Shown piece after piece: positions 36,028 to 48,467 of a stretch of 64,000 nt of DNA. Position numbers and translations under genes: made by a program. The notes beneath the pieces are model-generated. The model had not been told where the DNA came from. It did not search any database and was given only the letters and a program-made list of their open reading frames with translations. Source of the DNA: Aristolochia californica (taxonomy: Eukaryota; Streptophyta; Magnoliopsida; Piperales; Aristolochiaceae); NCBI GenBank assembly GCA_029961685.1, contig JARWKL010000009.1:28955208-29019207 (forward strand). The letters are read 5' to 3'. Position 1 is the first letter of the stretch. Each line of letters opens with the position of its first letter.

Positions 36028-36585
36028 CATTTGTCTTACGTTCATTACGTCTGTTCTCTTAGTTTCTGAACCGTCTTCTGCAGAGTTTTGACCTTGTTGG
36101 AATGACTTGACAGCGTCGCGTTTTGCTTAAAGGCCCCTACACATTCATCTGCTTTATCTGCTCCTTTTTCTAGACCATCTGATGCTCTTGTTTCTCTTGC
36201 AAATGAAGACTTGGTAGGGCCCTTTATGATTTTTTTATGATTCTACTCTTGATTGACTTATTTGATTTGACTGCTAACTCTGTTCATCAAGATTGAAGGG
36301 AATTTTCTTGTGTTATTCTGATATACGTGTGGCTATGCCATTTTAATAAAATTTATATAGTATGTTTGTCTTTTAGTTTTCATATTTTCCCTTTTCATTG
36401 CTCGAGAAAAGTTGAATCAACATTTCATGATGATCTCATTTTTCCCTTGCTATAATAGTTGTGAAGATGCCTTCTGTCCTGTATTGCTGCATCGGTTTTG
36501 TACATAATAATTACAAAATCTCGTCTTTAAGCCAAATTCAGCAAAGTGAGCAAAGCATACTAATACTAATTGACAGCAGGTTAAA

Positions 36586-39500
36586 ATGCAAGCTTCTACC
36601 TTTGCAATGAATGGATGTGTGTCTACCAGCTTTCAAAAACATGGAGTTTCACCTCACATTAGGGACTTCACCAGAAGTAGTTCAGATTTGAGTAACCTGT
36701 GTTCACTTAAGAAAAGCATTGCCTGCGGTGCACATCTCAACTCAGTTATGAGCTCGGAGTTGGCATGCTTGAGGATGAGGGTAGATACAAGTTTTTGGTC
36801 AAAGTCCAAATCTGGATTTGTCAGGGCTCAAAGTTCTGGTATGTTCTTATCTTAGATCTTTGGAAGGTTTTACTTCAATAGCTGTTTTATGATCAAGATG
36901 CCAAGTGGCTGCAATCTGGTTTTGTTCTATGTCGATGATATAAGAAGCATTTGGCATGTTTTTGCTATACCTTTATTTCATACCCATTCCATGTATGCTG
37001 TTCAGGATTTTCTTAGTTTGTGCTATTGCCTTTTATATTCATGCCTTGATCTCACCAATAGATTTGTGTAAATAGCTGCCAATCTTAATTATTCAAATGT
37101 GGACTAAGTGAGGATTTAGCATTCCATTTTTAATTTACCTCAGCACACAACTCTCGGCTGTCTGCCCTGCATTTTAATGTGTAATTAATTTTCTCTCTCT
37201 CTCTCTCTCTTTCTTTTTTCTTTTTTTGTTTTTTTGGTTTCTCAAGCGCATTGAAGGTTTCAATATACCTGGGCTTTTGCCTACTTTTTTAATTGGTATA
37301 TACATCTTTTATTTAATTGCAGATGGGGATCTTGAGGCATTGCCCTCTGAGACGCCTCAGAGAAAATCTTCAGGAACAGTTCTGCCTTATGTTGGTGTTG
37401 CTTGTCTGGGTGCTATTCTGTTTGGGTACCATCTAGGGTAATTTTTTTATATATATTCATTTGTACTTTTTAATTGTGTTTCTGAAGATGGTATTTTAGA
37501 CTGTTGAGTATTTTTTCTGATACATTTATTAGGCATGTCATGCCATGTAAGGTTGGGCTTCCTGTGATTTCATTTCTACTATTTTTCTGGGTCAAATGAC
37601 TTCATTTTCTACTCTTTTCTTCAATCTGCAGTGTCGTGAATGGAGCACTTGAATATCTTTCCAGGGATCTTGGTATATCAGAAAACACTGCATTGCAAGG
37701 CAGGTGTCATGACATTAGTGTTATTTATTACCTTACACTATATTCTTTCGTCATTGTTAAATACTTCAAAGATCAGTAGATAGACCTTTCACTCATTTCT
37801 GGATGGAGCTTGGTAAAGTTGAGCTCTGTTATCCATGTTTTGCTACATAGAACAAAGTATTGATGCACTCTAGAAGCTAGTGCTTCATTGTGAATTAATC
37901 CAGCCAGCAAGCTAATAAACAGAAAAGAAGAAGCAAGAATTTGTGCTTAAGGTTCTCTGAAGTTTACTATCAAACCTGATACAATGTTATGGCAACTTCA
38001 AGCCCAAATGGATAACCTTCAGGACTTAGCCACAGACTAGCTAAACCAAGTAATATTAGTAAACTGGAAATTCTGAAGAAGTGATCAGCTACTACCTTAT
38101 AAATGTTCCATTTTCTTCAAACAAACAGTTACTATTAAAAATTGACGTAACACCTACTAACTAAAGCTTTCCAAAATAAAATTTACCTAAAGGGAAACTG
38201 TTGACTGATCTTAGGGTAAATTTATCCCTTTTTCTTGGATAAGGGTTTCCATGCAATTTGTCTTCTATATCCACTGCATCAAACTGGATTGACTCTTCCT
38301 CAATTTTAAATTCTCATCTTCTTCTTAATCATTCTCAATGTATGGGATGAGATGCTTGACCATAAAAACATCATTAATGTGAAAATGACTTGGAAATTCC
38401 AACTTTCAGGCATTATTATTGTTGTCAATTACTTCATAATTTGAAGGCATCCTTGATAGTTTGGAGCCAAATAATGAGCTCTTCTTCAGTTAGACCTCCA
38501 TCGTCCTAGGGTATCAATTTGTGCCCCATCTCCCATCACCTTGACTCCCAGCCCAGTAGTCCCTCTTTTAGGCACTCTTAGATGCAGATTCACAGACAGG
38601 TACTTTAAACTCTTCTCTGTTTCATCCTCTTTAGCATGTGAACTAGATGAGCAGAAATCTGCTTATACTGGTACTTGTCCTTTTAGTTGAAGTACATTGC
38701 TCACTTGTGGAAGAAGAAATGCATCTAGAAACATTGAAGGTATAAAAAAGAAGGAAGAAGAAAAAGAATGAAGAAGACTGACATACAGCTGTTTCTATTT
38801 TTGGAAAGTTACTTTTTAGAAAAGTACTCTATTTTGGTACTTTTTATGGGGAAAGTCAGTCTGTTTTCCGCTTTATATGGTTTCCTAGTTTATCTGAAGT
38901 TCTAATTAGGAGAATTTTCTTTAGGAAAGTCTTTGGTTAGCAAGTCTTTTCTATTAGTAGTCAATTGAGGAAAGTTCCAAAGTTAGTAAGTCTGTTGTTG
39001 GAAGTTGTTATCTACACATGCTGAAATTCTTTTCCAGTTGAGTGGTTTTCAATTTTGTCTGTCAGAATTCAATTGGAATTGGGAGGTTTAGTACTTAGTA
39101 AAGTTCTATTATGGTGATGTTACTTATTTTCCAAGTCTATTATGGTTTCAAATCTTTAATAAAAAAATTCTCTTTTGGCTGCTGGAGTGCCATTGTTTTC
39201 TCTCTATTTTTCTGAAAATAATTTCTTTGTGTGTTTTCTCTAATGCTAGCTAGTGCTAGTTATAAAACAACACCTAGAAATTCAAGTTCTTCCCTTCAAA
39301 CTTGAAAACCAGAAATTTCTTAGAGTTGATAACATAAAGATTGGGTACCTATATTCCAGCCTTGTCCATCAACTTAATTTTAATAATTTTGACAACATTA
39401 TTATTGCTGTCAGTGTCACTCCATCAAATGTAATACAACATTGTAACTTGTGGTGCTGTAATTTATCTTCCTCTACCTCTACTACTGTGCAGTGTCATCC

Positions 39501-42500
39501 AAACTATTTTCCAAGCTTTGAACTCAGATTGTGCTCAAAATCTGACAGTGTCTAGATGTTGGGGTAGTTTGTGTGAAATGCAACAACAGCAAAATCAGGA
39601 GAACAGAGGAGGGGATAAAATTTGAAGGTGTCTGAGATGTCATAACAAAAGTTACAGAAACTCCATTCAACTCCTTATCCATGACTTTCACCAGACTTGC
39701 TTAATTTAATAAAATTCCCAGAATAGAACTTTCCAAGGACTGAACTATCTAAATATGGTTCAGTTTTTGCTTTCTAACCGAAGCAGCCATGACAAGAATC
39801 TTGACAGCTTGTTAAGAAAAAGAACTTGGACACCATCACCCTAGAAAATAAGTTACTTTGGACTTTTAATAAATTGTTCACTATAAAAGGAAGACATAAA
39901 ACCTGCCAATCAAAGACATCTGAACGTAAAACTCCCTGAAAGAAGATTATCGACTGACTTCTGAAGAATAAGCAACTATAATGAAAGTATAATTGCTGAC
40001 ATTCCGAAAAAGAACGGAGGCTCAAACTTGGAATTTTGAGGAACTTTATTCATTTTCCATGAAAATGTGTTTCCTAGAAGTTTTTCTATATGCTTTATGC
40101 CAAATCTAAAGCTAAACTGGGCTTTGTTATGTAACATTTGGACAGGATGGGTTGTTAGCACCCTTCTTGCTGGGGCTACCGTTGGCTCGTTCACAGGTGG
40201 AGCACTGGCTGACAAGTTTGGAAGAAGAATGACTTTCCAACTGGATGTAATCCCACTTGTTGTTGGAGCATTTCTCTGGTTTGTCTTGGATCCTACAAAA
40301 GTTAATGAAGTTTTTGCCATTATGGAAGGTGTGCTAATCCCCTGATGGTAATTGCAGTGCGACAGCCCAAAGTGTACAAACAATGATAGTTGGTCGCTTA
40401 CTTGCTGGAATTGGAATTGGGATTACATCTGCGATTGTTCCACTTTATATATCTGAGGTATGCATTTATCGAATTTACACCTGTGATTGCTTCACTTTAC
40501 ATATCTGATAGTCACTCTACTTCAATGTTTGTGATGTACAATGTGGTTGATGAAAAAATAATTTTCTGGGCTCAGATATCACCAACAGAGATACGTGGTG
40601 CACTTGGATCTATTAACCAGCTCTTTATATGTGTTGGCATTCTTGCTGCATTGGTTGCTGGGCTGCCCTTAGCGGGAAATCCTATTTGGTAATTCCTCGT
40701 ATAACCATCTTGAAACTCAGTAGGTGATGCAAGTCCACTATGGTGCAAATTTCTCCATTTTATCTTTAAGCTCCTTGCTTTTAGGTTGCCTTACATATTC
40801 ACTCTTCAGAGTGCTTCTACTTGCACTTCGCTACTTTTCAACATTGTCGAGTGGAGATGGAGTTTTTTCTAATGTACTGCTGGATGTGCTCTTAAAAAAA
40901 TTCTACTTGTTGGATGTAAAACAAAACTGCATACTGCTACCATGCTAAGGTGGATGTTTAGTTTTTCAGGTTCAGATGGTGGTCAAGTCTTAAGTATTAT
41001 CTACATCTAATGCACGGCGCTATAAAACTTCTCTGCCTTGCTGAGCTATGTGATGATCCTGGGCATGATGGATATTTTTTGCAGATATATATGCATGTAA
41101 TGGAACAAAAAGACCTTTAAGAAAATGTATTAGCAACTTTAAACTATTGGTAAAATGTACAAACGACCTAAATGGTCCTGAAAGGAATATCCAGAACATG
41201 GTTATGTGGAAATGTGTTGACCAGAAAAGGCCGGCAACTACAATGGTTTAAACTGTGGTAATCATTGGATTGTGTCTCATATGTTGGTGGCCTGTTGTCC
41301 AAGCTTAACTACAATGTGAATTATTGAAACAATCGCTAAAGAATCCAGTTTGAATAAAATCGTAGATTTTAATATTGTCATGGATGTCTAAAAATACTAG
41401 TCACATAATGTCTTGTGATGATAGAGAAGGATGCATTTGTAAGTCATAATTTACTTTATTGATTGGAAAAAAAAATCTATCTTTATCAGAGTATGTCACA
41501 TCAGGAGTTGCTCTGATCTCAGGTTATCTTCTAATTTGATGCGTATTTTTGTCAGGTGGAGGACAATGTTTGGATTTGCAATTGTTCCTTCAGTCTTAAT
41601 GGCTTTGGGAATGGCTGTTTCACCAGAAAGTCCTCGCTGGCTATTTCAGGTTTTCTTCTCATCGTTTGCTTAAAGTACATATGAATCTATGCTGTAGCAT
41701 TTCGTCATGTGGCTCTGAGAACGTAATATGGATATTTTTTTATTTTTAGCAAGGGAAAATTTCGCAAGCAGAAACAGCTATAAAAAAACTTAATGGAAAA
41801 GAAAGAGTTGCTGAGGTTATGAATGATCTGAGGGCAGGACTCCAGGGTTCAACTGAGCCAGATGCGGGTTGGTTTGATCTTTTCAGTAAACGCTATTCTA
41901 AAGGTATATTTGTAATTCACATAATTTTCATGTTATGGTCTCCTGCCTTGGCTCTATCAGGAATACTAAATGCCATAGTTGTCTTTATATTTCTAGTAAT
42001 GTGTAAGTGAATTACTTTTCCTCCTCCACGTGGACACAACATTGTACAAAACTTTGTGCTTTTGGTGGGGACACCCGTATGCCACCGATCACACAAGTGT
42101 ACGCTCGGAGGCATCGGGCCCCAGAAGGACCCACCACATTTTGGTTGGGTGATTATTCACTTCTATAAAAAAGTTTATTTTATTTTATTTTATTTTATTT
42201 TATTTTATTTTAGACTTAGAACAACAAGTCAAAATTCTATCTCTCAAATCCACTCCCATGAGAAAAATTGGGAAGAACAAAACAAAGAAAAATAAAAATT
42301 TCTCTCCCATTCCTCACATGAGATGCCACTATTGCAATGAGTTGGGTCACTATGCCAACATTTGCAAAATTAAGAATGAAAATGACATCATACAAACTTG
42401 GGTGCCATAATCAACTAAAAAGGTTGGGGTAACTCAAAAGAGCTTCCCTAATTTTACGAGATTTTATCAGTTATAAATTTTATCTGTTTTCGAGTTTTGA

Positions 42501-44543
42501 ATTTAGATTTTTCTTATTAATTGATTGTAACAGAATTGTGAATCAGTGATGAATAAATGAAAAAAGAATCTCTCTTTGCTGTTATCTCTCCATCTTTCTT
42601 GCCGTTTCTCTTCTTCTTCTTCTTCTTCTTCTTCTTCTCTTTCAAGTTCCAGTAATGCAGCTGCTCGATTATTCATTAACTAGGTACTTTCAATTAAAAC
42701 TTCAACCATACCGCATCAGTTTGGTATCAGAGCGAGGCGAAGATTGCCTTCTTCTACATCGGCAAACCATCATACATCTTTTGGCAGTTGACAGTTATAT
42801 GTTTATGATACTTCATACATCATCTGTTTCATATACTCTAATTCTTACAATTTGTTGTTCATGCAGTTGTAAGTGTGGGCGCGGCGCTTTTCTTGTTTCA
42901 GCAGTTAGCTGGAATAAATGCTGTTGTTTACTACTCTACATCAGTCTTCCGAAGTGCTGGAGTTGCTTCTGATGTTGCAGCAAGTGCTCTTGTTGGTGCA
43001 TCAAATGTCTTTGGTTAGTTTCATGTCGTGTATATTTCCAATTTTGACCATCTGCGGATTAGCACATATGACAGCTATTAACATACAATCAATTATCTTA
43101 TTGAAGGTTTTTCTCTCTCCAGGCACAGCTGTTGCATCTTCTTTGATGGATAAGCAAGGAAGGAAAAGTCTTCTAATTACTAGTTTTACTGGCATGGTAT
43201 TACTTGAAACTATAGGCTGCAGCATGTGTATAGGACATTGAAACATAAATCCTAATCAGATAGCTCTTGCGCTTTTCCTAGTTGGATATTATTGTGTTTT
43301 GCTGTTCATGGTCTTTATACTAATCTTGAATATCAGTTTTGCATTTATGAGCTTTGATTGAATTAATATGATCAATGCTGTAGCCAGGTTGCTGTAATAG
43401 TAGCATGTGTTCCCTGATTTATCTTGTACTGTGTTAATTCAATTTCCATTCCCTGATGTTTTTGCAGTTGATTTTCTCATTTTTAGTTTTCCAAATATGA
43501 AGGCCAGATTATTGCCCTTTGCAAATCTGAGTTTAATTTTTTTTAAAACGTAAGATGAGTTTAAATGTTAGAGGCTTAGCTCAGGAACCCAAATAAGTAT
43601 TGGTGCAGCTCTGGTTTATTTACTTAATCGGAATGATAGTTACAATTATTTCATTAGTTTAAAGTAGCCATTAGCTATGTTTATGTTATTATTCTTTAAT
43701 GATTCGTTTTAGTTGGTCACTTATCCATTGTTGTGATAATGGGACTATTCTGAAGGCGGCTTCAATGTTACTGCTTTCTCTGTCCTTCACTTGGAATGTC
43801 CTGGCACCCTATTCTGGGCCTCTTGCGGTTCTTGGCACTGTCCTGTAAGTTAAATTCTCTCTCTCTACCACTAATATTTGTATATCCTAATGAAGCTGAC
43901 CTTTTTATCTGTCTCTGGCTCGTTTAAATCAGCTATGTGTTGTCATTTTCTCTTGGTGCTGGGCCTGTCCCTGCTCTCCTTCTTCCAGAGATATTTGCCT
44001 CCAGAATTAGGGCCAAAGCTGTTGCCCTATCCCTTGGCATGCACTGGGTAAGTTGGCACTGCTTGCAATATGTGCATCCTCTGTTTTATCTCTAGTTTTT
44101 CCTTTATAGGACCCCTCTTTCAGTCAATTGGCTTCCATGAATAGGATTCTAAACATCATAGTGGACAACAAGGTCTGCACTTATCGACTTAGGTTGTTAA
44201 TTTTTCTGTCTGGCGGTTTCCTATAAAATAACTTACGACTTAGAATAAGTTCAGCGCCTTGTGAAGCACTGGGTGAAGTTTACAACCCAGCATTTGATTT
44301 CTCCACCTGGACAGAATTTCAATATGATTTTAAGTGCATTCTTCTCTTTGTTCATTTTGACAGGTATCCAATTTTGTGATTGGCCTTTATTTCTTGAGTG
44401 TGGTAAACAAGTTTGGTATCAGCAAAGTCTATTTGGGATTTGCCACCATCTGCCTTATGGCAGTCTTGTATATAGCTGGCAACGTGGTGGAGACAAAGGG
44501 CCGGTCATTGGAGGAAATCGAACGCGCACTTAGTACAGCTTAG
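36586..44543 (+). CDS. GLT1: Plastidic glucose transporter (pGlcT/GLT1 type)
   Basis: Major-facilitator sugar porter of the plastid inner envelope, exporting glucose from starch breakdown (family knowledge). Fourteen coding exons, all in phase: 36586-36838, 37323-37437, 37632-37699, 40146-40278, 40358-40457, 40576-40688, 41556-41649, 41750-41903, 42867-43013, 43123-43196, 43756-43844, 43933-44047, 44364-44543 (13 listed here), with the exon count 14 when the untranslated exon near 35250-35390 is included; 544 aa. The first about 90 residues are a Ser-rich basic transit peptide. Seen: GVACLGAILFGYHLGVVNGA, GGALADKFGRRMTFQLD (sugar porter G-X3-D-R/K-X-G-R-R), PESPRWLFQ, FLFQQLAGINAVVYYS, SLMDKQGRKSLLITS, LPEIFASRIRAKAVALSLG, VVETKGRSLEEIERAL. 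Intron 3 (37700-40145) has a GC donor. No broken frame; presumably functional. Confidence 0.94.
37192..37210. repeat. (TC)n microsatellite
   Basis: Dinucleotide run in the pGlcT intron upstream of exon 37323-37437, about 110 bp before the acceptor. Confidence 0.9.
37700..40145 (+). other. 2.4-kb GC-AG intron of pGlcT
   Basis: The exon ends ...TTGCAAG and the intron begins GCAGGT; it ends ...TTGGACAG. The interior is AT-rich. 38820-39250 has LTR-like pyrimidine/purine-rich sequence without a partner copy, and 38250-38640 gives minus-strand protein-like fragments with stops, perhaps a decayed element. I cannot name it. Confidence 0.7.
40473..40509 (+). repeat. Decayed copy of the preceding exon end
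   Basis: These 37 bases in the intron match 29 of 37 bases of the last 37 bases of the pGlcT exon just upstream (40421-40457, encoding ITSAIVPLYISE). The offset is 52 bp. The copy ends ATCTGAT where the real exon ends ATCTGAG, followed by no GT, so it cannot serve as a donor. Confidence 0.75.
42165..42740 (+). mobile_element. Retroelement scraps in pGlcT intron
   Basis: A (TTTTA)n run (about 42174-42211) is followed by a short frame with a gag-type zinc knuckle, CHYCNELGHYANIC (42329-42370), ending TWVP and a stop. Then an LTR-like stretch with a (TTC)n run (42607-42637) ends in ...CGCATCA, followed at 42721 by TGGTATCAGAGC, the usual primer-binding site. So parts of at least one LTR retrotransposon remain in this intron (41904-42866). 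Boundaries are uncertain. Confidence 0.65.
42607..42637. repeat. (TTC)n microsatellite
   Basis: Trinucleotide run within the LTR-like stretch of the pGlcT intron 41904-42866. Confidence 0.9.
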
Positions 44544-45460
44544 TTTGTAGATGTGAATGTTTGATAGTCAGATCAATTTTCCTCCAGGCTAGGTTACTGC
44601 ATTCGTGCTTACTGAAACATGAATGTACGGTTTATCTTTCTTTCTCTTTTTTTTGTCCCAAAAAACACTTTTAATTTTAAATAACCAGGCCGTCTTCAAC
44701 GTGACTTTACTAGAATTTGAACTTCACATTGCTTCTGAATTTGGTTAGTAATATTTCAGTCCTATTCAGAAGCATCTCATCCGCTGCCATACTAGCAGTC
44801 TTTCATCTGTGGCTTTGCCATAATATGGACCTGTTGGTAGTTTTATTCCAAATTGGATCCGTTGGACTGCTGAACGTGTCTGCGATCCCTTAGGGCAGAT
44901 TGTGTCATTTATGAATGAAAATTTTGTAGTCCTTTTCAACTTGCAGATATTAAGTGAAATAGAGTAAGGAGAGATAAAAAGGGTGAAGAAGAGAGACCAA
45001 AATTGAAGAGAGTGATCTTATGTGGATTTTTTTTTTTTAAATTTCAAGAAAAATTCAATGGACTTGTTAGTAAATTTTCAGTAAAATAAATTATTAAATA
45101 CAAAATTGTCATGAAAAATTGCCTTGTGTTAAATGTATTAAACATAAATTGTCAAATATGTATTTAAAAATTCTTCATATGATATTTCGGCCTGAAAAAT
45201 CTTACTTGAAAAATATATAATTTTCTTGGTAAAAATTTTCAGTTAGAAAAACGTTTTCAGGAAACATAGGAAATGTCTTTCAAGTGAAAACAAGGCCTAA
45301 GTGATGGATAGAGGAAAAGACACATTTACTCCTATAATATGTAATATCTCCTTATATAAATTGGACCACAATAGGTACTAAACTTCTTGAATCTAATGAT
45401 ACTCTTCTAGATAATTGAAACATTATGAAATGATTAAACTACCCTCCATTACATTTAATA
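44544..45460. other. Intergenic downstream of pGlcT
   Basis: Holds the pGlcT 3' untranslated region (to about 44950). 45290-45460 resembles an LTR, because on the minus strand it is preceded by a polypurine-like CTTGAGGGGAGT at 45461-45472. No gene recognised. Confidence 0.5.
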
Positions 45461-48400
45461 ACTCCCCTCAAGTTAAAGTGTTTATATATAATGAATTCTA
45501 GGGTAAAATCCATGGATAACTTGGTTTGAGAGTAAGAAGAAGAAAGAAAAAGAAAGAAGGAAGAAAAAAAGAGAAGATGAGAAGGAGAAGATAAAGAGTA
45601 CAAGTTGAGGAGATAAACTTTAGGGGTTAAGAGAGAGTCGCTCCTCCCCCTCTCTTTCTTATTTATATAGGTGGGGCATGATACCTTAATACACAAGAAT
45701 TAAAAAGAACATTTAAACTAACCACTTGTAACTTCTGTCACTCACTCTTATAATTACATAGAATACCACTCAAACTACTTGAACACCACTCCCCCTCAAG
45801 TTGGAGTTAAAACATAAAATATTCTCAGCTTGGAGCAGAAATCTATAAGTGACTTTGCAATAATAGCCTTTGTGAAGATGTTTGCCAATTGATTCTTTGA
45901 AGGGATATATTGTATAGATATTATTCTGGCTTGAAGTTTTTTCTCGTATTAAATGACAGTCTATCTCGATGTGCTTGGTTTTCTCATGAAAGACTAGATT
46001 GTTCGCAATATGGATAGTTGCTTGATTGTCACAGTGAAACTATATAGGCTTGGTTATCTGAAACTCAAGCTCAGTCATAAATGATTTTAACCATAACAAT
46101 TCACTAACTGAAAGTACAATAGTTTGATATCCCACTTACGCACTTGATCTACCCACTATATTTTATTTTTTGCTTCTCCAAGTGACTAGATTGCTCCCAA
46201 TAGTTGTGCAAAAATCAGAGGTGGATTTTCTATCATTAGGTTACTTAGCCAAGTTAGTATCAACAAAGCCTTCAATTTCTATATTACCATGACATTTATA
46301 TAGTAGCCCTTGACCTAGACTTTTCTTGAGATATCGAAAGATTCTTTCCAATGCTTCCCAATGTGATTGTTGTGGTTGATGCTGATTGAATAGGAAATAT
46401 CTGGTTTTGTAACTAGGAGATAGATCAACTTCCTGACCAACTGTTGAAACCGACTAACATCAACATCACTACCTGTTCCTACACATAACATTAAGTTCCA
46501 TAGGTGTGTCTCTAGGCTTGCATCCAAGCATCTCGGTCCCGTTCAACAAATCAAGTACGTACTTCCTTTGTTAAAGGACTAATGTTTGGATTGAAGAACG
46601 TCAATCCCAAGGAAGTACTTGAGAAGCCTGATGTCCTTGGTTTAGAACTCCTTATTAAGGTCCTACTTTACCCGTTGAATGCCAAAAAGGTCAATGCAAG
46701 TATTAACAATATCATTCACATAAACTACCATAAGAATGTTGCCCTTAGTGGAATTTCTGGTAAACACCGAGTGATCACTTTCACACCTCTTGAACCCAAG
46801 TTTTGTAACCACAATGGTAAATTTATCAAACCAAACCCATGAAGACTGTTTCAACCCATATATTGCTTTATCTAGCTGACAAATTTTCTCCCCCTCGACC
46901 ATATAACTAGGTGGTTAGCACATATAGACTTCTTCAAAGAATATACACGTCAAGAAAGTATTCTTGACATCTAATGTAACTCCCATTTAAAATTGGTTGT
47001 TAGGGAAATAAGAACTCTGACCGAGTTCATATTGGTAACATGAGAAAAAGTTTCATTGTAATCAACACCGTAAGACTGAGTAACCAAATAACTTTTAGCA
47101 ACCAAACGAGTTTTGTATCTAGGAACATAATCATTTGGATTATACTTTACAAAGAAGACCCATTTTTACCCGATTGCCTTTTTTCCTGACTAAATGCCAA
47201 GTAAAATTGTGGTATTGTTAAAAGACATTCAAGTGTGTAGGGGTGGCATAGCTAGTAAATAAGGAGATTTTCCATAGTAATGACATAGAATTGTAATTAT
47301 CAAGTTGGTGTTTATCCTCTTATATTTTTTTCCTTTTGAATCATGTAGCCCTAAGGGCATTATAGTTATTGTAAACACTTTTCCATAACAATAAAATAGA
47401 GTCTTTAAGGCATTGGGTAGAGCATTCTAGCCTCTTTCTCTTGGCTCAAATTCATCCATACTCCTCCCTTTCTTTTCCTGTTCTTTCTCTCCCTTGGTTT
47501 ATTCTTTCCTCTCTCCTAAGAAGTAAATTTTCACTCTTCTCTCCTTCCCTTGAGATCTTTTGGGTTTACGTGTTAGCCCTAGAAATCAACATGTATATAG
47601 CTTGAATCTCTTCATCTATGGTAGATTTCCACCTCGGATTAGTGAAAACCTTCTCATAGCATGTAGGAATGGTGGAAGAAGACTGTGGACAAAAAAGAGA
47701 CAACTTGGAGACAAGTGGTGACTGGAAACATAATGAGAGAGATAAGAGTGTAAAATAGATGACCAAAAGATGTGCATCCAAGTACCTTAGGTGCTAAGAG
47801 ATAGGCAAATGAATCAGGAAACAATTTGGAGGAGGGGGTGACACATTTTAGCACACTAAAGGGCATACAGTTCATTAAAAAAAAAAAAAAAACAGTGGAC
47901 TACATAAGGCAAATAAACAGGGGAACTTTCATAGACAACATAATAGTTCAAGCAACTTTTACAAGATGGTGATGTTTTTTTTTCGGATACATCATTTTGT
48001 TGAGACAAGACGGTAGATAAATGATCCTTTTTTTCCTTCCAAAATTTTTGAAAGGGAGAGAAAAAATAATCTTTTGCGTTATCAGACCGAAAGATTTTGA
48101 CCTAGGTTTTAATCTGATTTTCCACCATAGCACAAAAAGAGTTGAAAATCGAAAATACCTCAACCTTGTCCTTCATCAAATATAACTATGTAACTCTCTA
48201 GTAATCGTCCATAAATATAAAAAAAATACTTAGATTGAGATATATTTGGGTCATTAACAAATCCCCACACATCCAAATGAACTAAAGTAAAAATACTAGA
48301 AGCAATAATGTTTTGCATAGGTGAAAAAACAGATTTATAGTGTTTTCCAAACTCACAAAATTTACACGACAACTATGAAACCAAATGAAGAGAAAGAATT

Positions 48401-48467
48401 AAACTTTTTAAATTCATTAATAAGGGATGGCCAAGCCTTTTATGCCATTTGAAAGCCTTTGTAGGAG
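45461..48467 (-). mobile_element. Decayed Ty1/copia, 5'-truncated
   Basis: On the minus strand, from right to left: the GAG-pre-integrase region with KRLGHPLLMNLKSL (near 48450-48400), CKFCEFGKHYKSVF and LVHLDVWGF (48370-48250), an integrase end (LAPKVLGCTSFGHLFY, near 47795), reverse transcriptase (TNPRWKSTIDEEIQAIY near 47640; AIYGLKQSSWVWFDKF near 46865-46820; VVYVNDI, near 46720) and RT end (FQQLVRKLIYLLVTKPDISY near 46450-46390). A polypurine tract lies at 45788-45800 next to a probable 3' LTR (about 45479-45785). gag and the 5' LTR are missing. A solo LTR interrupts it. Confidence 0.85.
47216..47591 (+). mobile_element. Solo LTR inserted in copia RT
   Basis: Starts TGTTAAAAGACATTC and ends CCTAGAAATCAACA (376 bp); matches the LTR at 14545-14936 and, more distantly, those at 30500-32893. 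Flanks GGTAT (47211-47215) and TGTAT (47592-47596) could be a 5-bp duplication with one change. On the minus strand the host copia reads EEIQAIY just outside one edge and continues with the next reverse-transcriptase residues outside the other. Confidence 0.82.

Noticed and set aside
37700..37706. GT donor at 37705 instead of the GC donor at 37700
   Set aside because: It would add five bases to the exon; the next exon would then be read in a frame that stops after about 30 codons and loses the transporter sequence.
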